DNA of 64,000 bases from Candidatus Nanoarchaeia archaeon (lineage in GTDB: Archaea; Nanobdellota; Nanobdellia; Woesearchaeales; JANQNE01): assembly GCA_028279725.1 (NCBI GenBank), contig JANQNE010000002.1, positions 1 through 64,000 on the forward strand. The letters are read 5' to 3'. Position numbers and translations under genes: made by a program. Positions 8,371 through 15,859 of the stretch are shown here, piece after piece. Position 1 is the stretch's first letter; every line of letters begins with the position of its first letter. The notes under the pieces are model-generated. The model had not been told where the DNA came from and searched no databases. It was given only the letters and a program-made list of their open reading frames with translations.

Positions 8371-9798
8371 TTAAATCTTTCCCCCTATAAGGCTACGCAG
8401 CATGTGGCCTGTAATTTTTACATCTATTTTCTTTTTTAATTCTAATCTTTCTTTTATACCGACTATTAAAGGATAGGTTCCTAACTGGCGGCAGAATGTG
8501 GTGTTTCCGTCGTGGATCTCTGTGATGAGGTCTTTTAGGATAGTGTCTTTTGGAGCAAGTTTTTTCAGCATAGGAAGATCTATTTCTTGTCTGATTTGGT
8601 TTCTCCATTTCCAGTAATATTTTTTGTTCTTTTTTATGAACTTGTTCTTGCACTGCTCGTATAAAGGTGTGTTTGGGTATGCTACTACTTGCCTTATGTT
8701 GATTCTTCTTATTAGGAGATTTTCTTCTAATATCTTTTTTAGATAGTGCATGTTGGCTTCATGTGTTTGTTTTGATTCATCTTTTAGTCCGAATAATATG
8801 TTTATGCCTGGGAGAAGCTTTGGCATTCCGTTTTTTCCTTTTTCTGCTCCGAATTTATTTAGGATCCTGATCGCTTTTAGGGTTGTTTCCGGATCTGAGT
8901 TAAGGTTGTTTGCTTTGATCACATCTTTGTCAAAGCTTTCTACACCGAATGCAGCTACGTTTCCTTCTGTGCAGTATTTTACTATGATTTTTGTTTTTTC
9001 TTCTGTGACTGACGCTGGATTTATGTTGTCAATATGCAGTGTTTTTGGCTTTAGTTTACTGATCTCTTTTAGAAGGGATTCTATCTCTTTTGCAGTTGGT
9101 GCAAAGAAGTCAGACTGTTTTCCTAGCCTGAAATGTTTGATTCCTTCTTTGGATAGTGCTTGAATTTCTTTGATTATGTCTTTCTGATCTCTTTTTATCA
9201 GCCCTTTTGTGGGTTCTGTGCAGAATGAGCATCCTTTTTTTCTTGGACAGCCTCTTGCTGTTTCTATCTCTGCTATGGTGTTTGGGAAAGAAGGGTGCTG
9301 CTTGATTATTTCAGCTCCTTTTACTGCGAAGTCTTTTATCTTACTGTAGTTGTTGGTGTCTAAGTAGTTTTCTTCGATTTCGTCGAATATGTCTAAGTTT
9401 ACTTTTTCTGCTAATTTTCCACCTTCTAATCTTGAGCCGTGTATTGATCCTGCAGGTCCTGTAAGTATTTTTCTGCATCTGAATTGTTTTATCAGTTCTG
9501 TTATCTCTTTTAGTGTTCCTGGAACAGCTGAAAGATATTTTCCTGGTGTGTGGATGCCTGCGATGACTATGAGTTCTTTTGTGTTTTTTATTATATCTTG
9601 GATGTTGTGATTAGTTTTGTTGTATGTTGTTATGTCTGTCTTTAAGCTTGGCTTGTGGGGAGTTCTTAGGTCATCTATTGTTATGTAGTTAACTTTTTCT
9701 TTTAGAGCTCCGGCTATGTATCTTGGATATGTGCCTATGTATGGCGGAACTCCTAATCCTGCTGGTTCATCTGTATAGCAGTCTAATATAGTGTACAT
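8371..9798 (-). CDS. Radical SAM protein, COG1031 (MJ1487-like) family
   Basis: 475 aa. The N-terminus ILDCYTDEPAGLGVPPYIGTYP is the family hallmark, and the [4Fe-4S]/SAM site is the CPRKKGCSFC variant (Cys184, Cys190, Cys193; C-x5-C-x2-C). A GPAGS-type region around 113-120 lies in the B12-binding-like N-terminal part. Members known to me carry a C-terminal helix-hairpin-helix DNA/RNA-binding motif; here the protein stops at SLIGGKI without one. The substrate of this family is unknown. It is transcribed alone, and the start looks leaderless. Confidence 0.75.
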   Translation of the reverse strand: MYTILDCYTDEPAGLGVPPYIGTYPRYIAGALKEKVNYITIDDLRTPHKPSLKTDITTYNKTNHNIQDIIKNTKELIVIAGIHTPGKYLSAVPGTLKEITELIKQFRCRKILTGPAGSIHGSRLEGGKLAEKVNLDIFDEIEENYLDTNNYSKIKDFAVKGAEIIKQHPSFPNTIAEIETARGCPRKKGCSFCTEPTKGLIKRDQKDIIKEIQALSKEGIKHFRLGKQSDFFAPTAKEIESLLKEISKLKPKTLHIDNINPASVTEEKTKIIVKYCTEGNVAAFGVESFDKDVIKANNLNSDPETTLKAIRILNKFGAEKGKNGMPKLLPGINILFGLKDESKQTHEANMHYLKKILEENLLIRRINIRQVVAYPNTPLYEQCKNKFIKKNKKYYWKWRNQIRQEIDLPMLKKLAPKDTILKDLITEIHDGNTTFCRQLGTYPLIVGIKERLELKKKIDVKITGHMLRSLIGGKI

Positions 9799-9830
9799 AG
9801 GGGACGTTAATAGGTTATAGAATAAAAAGG

Positions 9831-10124
9831 TTATGGGTTATCTATGATGTATGTCCATATTTTCTTGTTTTCAGAATCATGCCTTAGGCATGAGACTCTT
9901 CCCTTGAGATTTACGCCTACTCTTAGAGGTTTGGGGATAAGGAAGTATTTTGTGCAGCCTTTTTTTCCTCTTTCATATATTGCAGATTCGATATTTGCAT
10001 TATCTTCAGAAACCAGATGGATGTTGTCCATGCATCCTTTTAATTTCTCTACATCCTCAATAGGCATCTTGATGTGCAGTATAACGTCATTGCCTAGTCT
10101 TTCAGAACCGATGATTGAAGCCAT
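9831..10124 (-). CDS. Small conserved hypothetical protein (97 aa)
   Basis: 97 aa, soluble, with mixed alpha/beta character (VILHIKMPIEDVEKLKGCM... near the N-terminus, KKGCTKYFLIPKPLR centrally). ATG 10124 is preceded by GAGGTAAA. It lies 32 bp upstream of the radical SAM gene on the same strand, so the two may be co-transcribed. It is divergent from the secreted-protein operon starting at 10299. I do not recognise a family; no metal or nucleotide motif is evident. Confidence 0.6.
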   Translation of the reverse strand: MASIIGSERLGNDVILHIKMPIEDVEKLKGCMDNIHLVSEDNANIESAIYERGKKGCTKYFLIPKPLRVGVNLKGRVSCLRHDSENKKIWTYIIDNP

Positions 10125-10181
10125 TTTACCTCTTTTTTTCTAATGAACAACCACCCACATATAAAATTTTGCTCTATATTG

Positions 10182-10280
10182 TTTATACTAATATATATTT
10201 TAAGGAAAAATATAGCCTAAAAATGCTGAAATTGGGCTATATTTCTGGGATAACCTATATTAACTTGGTATTTTTATCCC
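10182..10280 (+). promoter_or_regulatory. Promoter and two tandem leader hairpins ahead of secreted-protein operon
   Basis: An AT-rich TATA region (TTTATACTAATATATA, 10182-10197) precedes two consecutive inverted repeats. The first is AAATATAGCC/GGCTATATTT, a perfect 10-bp stem with a 17-nt loop (10208-10244). The second is GGGATAA/TTATCCC (10247-10280). The second ends 7 nt before the GAGGTGA ribosome site of the first gene. With transcription starting near 10212-10222, one or both would lie in the 5' leader or at the start site. Operator or RNA-leader function is inferred. Confidence 0.45.
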
Positions 10281-10298
10281 CTGTTAGAGGTGAGGGTT

Positions 10299-10877
10299 AT
10301 GTTTCATAAAAAGAAGATAATGTTAATTCTGTTCATGGTTGTAGTATTCTCTGTCTTTGTTGTTGCGAGCAAGGTGATAAAAGAGGAGACTAAAGTTATC
10401 TCTGACAAAGTTCAGGAGGTAGAGGATTGTGAGTATATTTCCTGGCAGGAAGAAGTTTCTGCTTATGGGATCTGTGTTCAGGAATATGCTGAAGTGATCT
10501 GTGATGATGAGCCTCTTAATGAAAGCTGCAGTGATGTGATAAGGAAGATAAATTATACATGTGCGAATGGCACTGAGATTGTTGAGAAGACAGATAAGAA
10601 GTGTGATAAGAAAGCAGTTCTTGTTAATGATATTGTTAAAGTTGATACTTCTGAATATGAATGTTCGACTACAGAAGAAGGAAATGATGTAGTTGTTGTA
10701 TGCGACAGCAAGTATGACGGCAATGGTGATGGGGAGTGTAGTTCTGGTGAGAGCTGCATGAAGTTTGTTGTTGATGGAGATAAGTATCAGAAGTATGAGA
10801 AGAACTCAAGGGATGATTTTGTCTCATCTGATGATAGCTTTTTCTTAGAAAAGGCATCTGTGGAGGTGCTAAAATGA
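10299..10877 (+). CDS. Cysteine-rich secreted or anchored protein
   Basis: The track starts at GTG 10290, but GAGGTGA lies exactly over that codon and is 5 nt from ATG 10299, so I choose 10299 (192 aa). An N-terminal hydrophobic helix (IMLILFMVVVFSVFVVAS) acts as signal or anchor. The exported part carries at least nine cysteines, suggesting disulfides, and an acidic DGNGDGECSSGESC stretch that resembles a Ca2+-binding or dockerin-like loop. It overlaps the next gene by 4 bp (ATGA), so translation is coupled. It is first in an operon of exported proteins. Confidence 0.7.
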   Translation: MFHKKKIMLILFMVVVFSVFVVASKVIKEETKVISDKVQEVEDCEYISWQEEVSAYGICVQEYAEVICDDEPLNESCSDVIRKINYTCANGTEIVEKTDKKCDKKAVLVNDIVKVDTSEYECSTTEEGNDVVVVCDSKYDGNGDGECSSGESCMKFVVDGDKYQKYEKNSRDDFVSSDDSFFLEKASVEVLK

Positions 10878-12052
10878 GACGCGTGATGTTGTTTTTTGGA
10901 ATGATGGTTTTGATGAGCAGTTTTGTCTCTGCAATCCTGGTATTTGAATACACAGATAATGACTCAACTTACCCTTATAGGGAGAACAACTATATTGATC
11001 AGTTGGGCAGTAATTTCTCAGTTAATCAATCTGTAATTATAACTAATATAACTGTTCTCATGAAGGAGATTGGTTCTCCATCAGGCAATTTATGGATTTC
11101 ACTTCAGACATGTTCAGGTAATGACCCTTCTGGAACAGTAATAGCAAATTCATCAGTTGTTGATGGAAGTGCGATTGGAACTTCAGCTGTAACAGTCAAT
11201 TTTCCTTTTTCCAGCGGAGATATTTTGATAAATACAGAATATTGCATGTTTTTAGATGGAGGTACTGCTGATGCTTCTAATTATTGGAGAGGGCACTATG
11301 GTAATGATAATGAAGCAAATCCTTTATTTTTCTCAACCAATAATGGGGCTTCCTGGGCAAATGATGGAACAAGACAATTAGTCTTTGCTGTGCATGGGAG
11401 GTTAGAAGGAGATGCAGCTCCTATTATTTCAAACATCAACTGCACTTCATGTAATGTTCCTTATGGTGATACTTCTTCTCCTTACACTACTTCAGATACA
11501 ACTCCTACATTTAAGATGGATACAGATATAGATTCTATCTGTAGAATCGGTGATGAGGATGATAGTTATAGCACTATGGAGAGTTTCAGGAATTGCAGTA
11601 CAACAGGAGCAAAAAATCATACATGTTCTTTAATGGTATTTGATGAACTTATTTACTCCACAGATTATGTCTATATTGTGTGTGCAAGCATAGATAACTC
11701 TTCACTTACGAACTCCACAGGAACATTACAGATGAACATAACTGATTTAGATTCAAATACAACTGCTGCTATAGATACAGGAATAGCAAAAAGTGTTATA
11801 TCCGGAGCTACAACATACTCCAGCCAGAAGATCTATCTTAGGGATATAAATAATAACCAAGTGTCTGCCACAGCAGATAGAGTGGTTGTGGATGGAAGCC
11901 AGAGGTGGATATTCAACTATGCTCTGGAGAGTGAGAGTTTGCTTGGGCTGTTTAATCTTACTCCAGCAGTCTATGTGCTGGATATGGCAAACATCTCAAT
12001 GTCAGATATAGAAAGCCAGGTGTCAACATTGATCAACTCAACAGATAGTTGA
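10874..12052 (+). CDS. Secreted beta-sandwich protein (choice-of-anchor-R-like)
   Basis: 392 aa. Signal peptide MRRVMLFFGMMVLMSSFVSA. Residues about 30-185 resemble the bacterial/archaeal 'choice-of-anchor R' beta-sandwich (pattern around NLWISLQTCSG and EYCMFLDGG). A second Ig-like section contains paired cysteines (CTSCNVPYG, CRIG, CSTT). The C-terminus is helical and has no transmembrane anchor, so release or non-covalent retention is likely. ATGA overlap with the preceding gene; 10 bp to the next. Confidence 0.65.
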   Translation: MRRVMLFFGMMVLMSSFVSAILVFEYTDNDSTYPYRENNYIDQLGSNFSVNQSVIITNITVLMKEIGSPSGNLWISLQTCSGNDPSGTVIANSSVVDGSAIGTSAVTVNFPFSSGDILINTEYCMFLDGGTADASNYWRGHYGNDNEANPLFFSTNNGASWANDGTRQLVFAVHGRLEGDAAPIISNINCTSCNVPYGDTSSPYTTSDTTPTFKMDTDIDSICRIGDEDDSYSTMESFRNCSTTGAKNHTCSLMVFDELIYSTDYVYIVCASIDNSSLTNSTGTLQMNITDLDSNTTAAIDTGIAKSVISGATTYSSQKIYLRDINNNQVSATADRVVVDGSQRWIFNYALESESLLGLFNLTPAVYVLDMANISMSDIESQVSTLINSTDS

Positions 12053-12062
12053 GGCCTTTAGA

Positions 12063-12593
12063 ATGAAAGAAGCTCAGCTGAAACAACTGATCGTAATTGT
12101 GTTCTTTTTGTTAGTTTTTTCAGTTGTAGTTATTGCTTTGAATGTTACTGGGGTTGATGGTGTGAATAATCTAAAATCAGATCTTGCTGCAATAGTCGGA
12201 GGGAAGAATATCTTTTCAGATTCATACACTGTAAAATACCTTGATCATCACAGGAATTTATCTGATGTTGAATTCAAGGAAGTTAGTGATGAAGGAAGTT
12301 CTGCATCATTGAAAAAAGGAAATGCTGAGGGCAAGATTGAGGGATTTGTTCTTGATGGAAAGAAATATGCAGTCCATCTTGTTGGGTGCGATCATGAAGG
12401 AGATACCTGCAATATAAGAGTAAATGGGATGCTGGTGAAAGATATTCCAGCAGATCAGGAGACGATAATCCCTTTAGCTGGAGATCATAAGATTGTAGTT
12501 AAGAAAATAGAGCTTGATTACTGCGATGAAAGAGAAGTGTGCGATTATATGTTTCAAGCGTATGATAGAGTAGATGTAGAGGTGTTAGGATGA
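12063..12593 (+). CDS. Membrane-tethered exported protein
   Basis: 176 aa. One N-terminal hydrophobic helix (LIVIVFFLLVFSVVVIAL), then a soluble extracytoplasmic domain with four cysteines, arranged as CDHEGDTC and CDEREVC, suggesting two disulfides. No family recognised. Its stop overlaps the start of the propeller fragment at 12590 (ATGA), which suggests that a complete propeller gene once followed here. Confidence 0.65.
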   Translation: MKEAQLKQLIVIVFFLLVFSVVVIALNVTGVDGVNNLKSDLAAIVGGKNIFSDSYTVKYLDHHRNLSDVEFKEVSDEGSSASLKKGNAEGKIEGFVLDGKKYAVHLVGCDHEGDTCNIRVNGMLVKDIPADQETIIPLAGDHKIVVKKIELDYCDEREVCDYMFQAYDRVDVEVLG

Positions 12594-12820
12594 CTGCAGC
12601 TCTTGCAAGGCTTTCTATAGCAAATTTAGACAATGATAACTATCAGGATGTTGTTGTTGGCTATTTAGTTGATGATGAGGATGATGGATGGATCAGTGCT
12701 GTTGGCAAGAACTGGTGGGGGAATACCAAAGAGAAGTGGAAGAAGAATATTGGTTATAAGGTGTTGGCGAATCCTTCTATCTTAGAAACTTATGAAGAAG
12801 TAAGGGGTGAGAATTTATGA
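12590..12820 (+). pseudogene. Fragment of FG-GAP/VCBS propeller gene (duplicate of 14208-14398)
   Basis: 76-codon ORF whose first ~62 residues (ALARLSIANLDNDNYQDVVV...) match residues about 347-408 of the propeller protein at 13172-15859, then it diverges into an unrelated tail. It has no signal peptide and only about one propeller blade, so it cannot fold as a propeller. Its start is nevertheless translationally coupled to the upstream gene. I read it as the left-hand copy of a duplication created when the segment to the right was inserted. Confidence 0.6.
12592..12780 (+). repeat. Direct repeat, left copy (pair with 14208-14398)
   Basis: About 190 bp nearly identical to 14208-14398. The 3' part (from about ..GATGATGGATGGATCAGTGC) is almost identical at the DNA level. 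The 5' part keeps the protein sequence but differs at many synonymous positions (CTTGCAAGGCTTTC versus CTTGCTCGTCCGAG). The pair flanks a ~1.4-kb AT-rich segment. Confidence 0.7.
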
Positions 12821-12821
12821 T

Positions 12822-13130
12822 TTATTTTTTACGTTGTTTAACTTTTTTGATAATCCAATCTCCTCCAAAGAAAACTATTAATGAGGTGATAATCGGTAAG
12901 ATGAATGTATAACTCATAAAATAATATTTATCCAAGAAATTGTTTTCAAAATAAGTTATTTCACACTTAATGTCTATCTTACCACCTAATGGACATTTAA
13001 GATTTGGATTTGGGTTACATGAACTTTTACATGACATGATCTCCATTTGACCTAATAAATTTATGAAAAGAAATGATAAAACAAAAATTAACACAAAAAT
13101 CCCAATTTTTTTGAGGTTTTGATTACCCAT
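12822..13130 (-). CDS. Hypothetical membrane protein inside the inserted segment
   Basis: 102 aa: N-terminal helix (IGIFVLIFVLSFLFINLLG), a short exposed loop with four cysteines (CKSSCNPNPNLKC...C), a second helix (MSYTFILPIITSLIVFFGGDWII) and a basic tail. It lies on the opposite strand to the surrounding operon, inside the AT-rich segment between the two direct repeats. It is divergent from the peptidase-propeller gene. Base composition visibly differs from neighbours. No family recognised. Confidence 0.55.
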   Translation of the reverse strand: MGNQNLKKIGIFVLIFVLSFLFINLLGQMEIMSCKSSCNPNPNLKCPLGGKIDIKCEITYFENNFLDKYYFMSYTFILPIITSLIVFFGGDWIIKKVKQRKK

Positions 13131-13171
13131 AAGTGTATATTAATGGTTTTAATATAAAAACTTTACTAAAA

Positions 13172-15859
13172 ATGATGAAAAATTCAAAAATTACTCGATT
13201 AGAACTCATTTATGTGTTAGTAATTATTAGTCTTGCAACTTTAGCTTACGGCACCGGCATTCCTTACACCCCTAGCCCGGCCCAGGATTATTTGGTTGAT
13301 GGATATGACTCTTTGCCTTTTAAGGATCAAAGAGGTGATGAAAGTTGGTCTTTGAATATTAATACCAATTACGAGCCAGATAGAAATTGGGATACAAATT
13401 TTTATGATAATGCTGGTGGGTCGATATCATATAAATGTCTTAGTTATGCTTCTAGTACTACAAATGATTGGTTTAATCTACAATATGGTATACCTATGAA
13501 TAATTATAGAAGTTATATAAGTGGGAGATATGAAAATGGGACAAATCCTAGGTTTTTAGAAGCGAATTACCACGAAAGTATTAACGGCAATCATTATTCA
13601 TATACTCCTTTATTATACAAATTGAAGGTAATAAGCGCATATAGAGATCCCATAACAAATGAGAGGATCCCTTACAGACTAAAGGGGTACGCTGACACAC
13701 TTACAAATCCTCCTTCAGATTGGATAAATTATGATGATCCTAAACTTTCCAATCCTCAAGAGTTTAATTATACCTATCAAGAAGATTTGTTTAATATTGG
13801 TGAGTTCAAGGAGATATCAATAGATTTGGAAATATTTAGAGGAACTGATGATGAAAACAGATTAAAAGAAGCAATGGAAAAATATGGTGCTCTCCTTAGT
13901 TTTACAGAAAACCTAGAAAGTTCAATTAATATTCATTCAATGGCATTAGTTGGGCATGGCGAAGATGGAAGCGGGACTTATTTTATAGCACATGATAATT
14001 ATGGTTCTGGAGGAAGTGGAGGGTACAGTGAATATAAAAAATTGTACATTGAAGATATTGATCAAGCATTTGCTTTTATTCCAAAGGGTGACTGGCCAAC
14101 ATACCACCATGACAATAGACGTACTGGATTCACTTTATTAAAAGGTGATATGGAAAAGGGAAAGACTCAGAGGAAGGCTATCAATCTGGTGTTGGGAACT
14201 CGAGGTACTACAGCAGCACTTGCTCGTCCGAGTATTGCTAATCTTGATAATGACAACTATCAGGATGTTGTTGTCGGCTATCTTGTTGATGATGAGGATG
14301 ATGGATGGATCAGTGCTGTTGGCAAGAACTGGTGGGGAAATACTAAAGAGAAGTGGAAGAAGAACATTGGTTATAAGGTGTTGGCGAATCCATCTATAGG
14401 GAATTTGGATGATGATAAAGAACTTGAAGTTATTGTTGGATTGTATAATGGAACTTTAATATTGATAGATCCTGATGGAAGCAAGGATCCTTATATGACA
14501 GGCTATACTGTTGATAAAAAGTATTCTGCTATTGGCGGAAGTGATGTAAGGGGAAGATTGGGTTTTACTGCGATAGCTAACCTAGATAATGAAGGAAGAA
14601 ATGAGATCATATTTGCTGACAATAGTTATAATTATGACTGGAACGGAACTTTGTATGTTTTGGGTTATGAAGGCAATAATCTTGTAGAGAAAGATATGAT
14701 AAACTTGACTGAAGGTATCGGTGGAGCAGATGGTGGAGCTCATGGTGCTGTAGCTATCGCTGATGTCGATAATGATGATAAAGAAGAGATTGTTGTGCCA
14801 GGATTCTATGGGATAAAAGTCTATGATTATGATTCTGGAACTTTGAGCCTCAAGTGTAATAACACTCATTCCTATATCAGCGCTGCTCCTGTTATATATG
14901 ATATTGATAGAGATAATGAATACGAGATAATCTATACTACAGCTGATTATGACTGTGATTATGGAGGCTGTTCTAATAACCTATATGTTATAGATGCTGA
15001 TTCCTGCACTGAAGAGAAAACTAAAAGCCTGGATATCTATTCATTGGTATCTCCTGCTATAGCTAATTTTGATTCTGATTCAAACCTAGAAATTATAATC
15101 CTGGGGAGGACTGCTGAATACGGAGATTATGATGAAGTGCAGCTTTTTGAATATGGAAGCAGCATAACTGAAGAATGGACTTATCCAAAATCAGGAAGCA
15201 TACAGCTTGTAGATAGTGCTCCTAATATTGTCGATATCGATGGAGATGGAGATTATGAGATCATAATCGCAAGCACTACTTCAAGCATAATGATACTAAA
15301 TAATACTGGAGAGATATTTGACGAATTTGATGTTGAAGGAACTATAGGCAGCACTCCTGTTATAGGGGACCTTAGCGGGAAAGGAGTTGCAGAGCTTACT
15401 GTCAAAAGATCTGGCTCTCCGGTAAATATCTTAACAACACTGACTGGAACAAACCGCATGCCTGAACTAAATCAAATAGGTGATATAACTGCAATAGCAG
15501 GAGATTTGATTAACATAAACGCTTCTGGACAAGTGGCTGCAACAGACCCAGATGGAGATAATACCACTATCTATTACAGCTCACCTCTCAATGAGTCTGG
15601 GCTGTGGCAGACTACTGTCAATGACACAGGAAATTATTCAATATTGGTGGAAGCTAGTGATGGGAATTTGTCAGATTATCAGTATGTTGATATCACTGTA
15701 TTCAGCAATGAAACTACTTTATCAAATACTTTTGCAGATAATACGACCAAAAAACTATTGAATTTCACAGGAACAGAAAATAAAACAATTACGATAAGGC
15801 TACCAAAAGATGCCTGGGTTATCCATACGAAGATGAAAGTGGAGGGGATGGCACCGTGA
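13172..15859 (+). CDS. Papain-like peptidase fused to FG-GAP/VCBS beta-propeller, secreted
   Basis: I take ATG 13172 (or 13175) rather than GTG 13133, because a signal peptide follows (LIYVLVIISLATLAYG); 895 aa. Residues about 30-300 look like a papain/C39-fold cysteine peptidase: Cys89 in KCLSYASS, His255/His262 in IHSMALVGHGED, Asn276 in HDNYG. Residues about 307-320 (DWPTYHHDNRRTGF) open a PQQ/FG-GAP-type propeller with repeated NLDxDxxxE/VxVG blades to about 760, then a cadherin/Big-like end. The peptidase part is AT-richer than the propeller, which suggests that the head was acquired. Catalytic assignment is inferred from motif order. Confidence 0.65.
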   Translation: MMKNSKITRLELIYVLVIISLATLAYGTGIPYTPSPAQDYLVDGYDSLPFKDQRGDESWSLNINTNYEPDRNWDTNFYDNAGGSISYKCLSYASSTTNDWFNLQYGIPMNNYRSYISGRYENGTNPRFLEANYHESINGNHYSYTPLLYKLKVISAYRDPITNERIPYRLKGYADTLTNPPSDWINYDDPKLSNPQEFNYTYQEDLFNIGEFKEISIDLEIFRGTDDENRLKEAMEKYGALLSFTENLESSINIHSMALVGHGEDGSGTYFIAHDNYGSGGSGGYSEYKKLYIEDIDQAFAFIPKGDWPTYHHDNRRTGFTLLKGDMEKGKTQRKAINLVLGTRGTTAALARPSIANLDNDNYQDVVVGYLVDDEDDGWISAVGKNWWGNTKEKWKKNIGYKVLANPSIGNLDDDKELEVIVGLYNGTLILIDPDGSKDPYMTGYTVDKKYSAIGGSDVRGRLGFTAIANLDNEGRNEIIFADNSYNYDWNGTLYVLGYEGNNLVEKDMINLTEGIGGADGGAHGAVAIADVDNDDKEEIVVPGFYGIKVYDYDSGTLSLKCNNTHSYISAAPVIYDIDRDNEYEIIYTTADYDCDYGGCSNNLYVIDADSCTEEKTKSLDIYSLVSPAIANFDSDSNLEIIILGRTAEYGDYDEVQLFEYGSSITEEWTYPKSGSIQLVDSAPNIVDIDGDGDYEIIIASTTSSIMILNNTGEIFDEFDVEGTIGSTPVIGDLSGKGVAELTVKRSGSPVNILTTLTGTNRMPELNQIGDITAIAGDLININASGQVAATDPDGDNTTIYYSSPLNESGLWQTTVNDTGNYSILVEASDGNLSDYQYVDITVFSNETTLSNTFADNTTKKLLNFTGTENKTITIRLPKDAWVIHTKMKVEGMAP
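14208..14398 (+). repeat. Direct repeat, right copy (pair with 12592-12780)
   Basis: Encodes the first FG-GAP blade of the peptidase-propeller fusion. Recombination with the left copy would remove about 1.6 kb, including the peptidase head and the minus-strand membrane gene, and leave a propeller coupled to the upstream gene. Confidence 0.7.
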
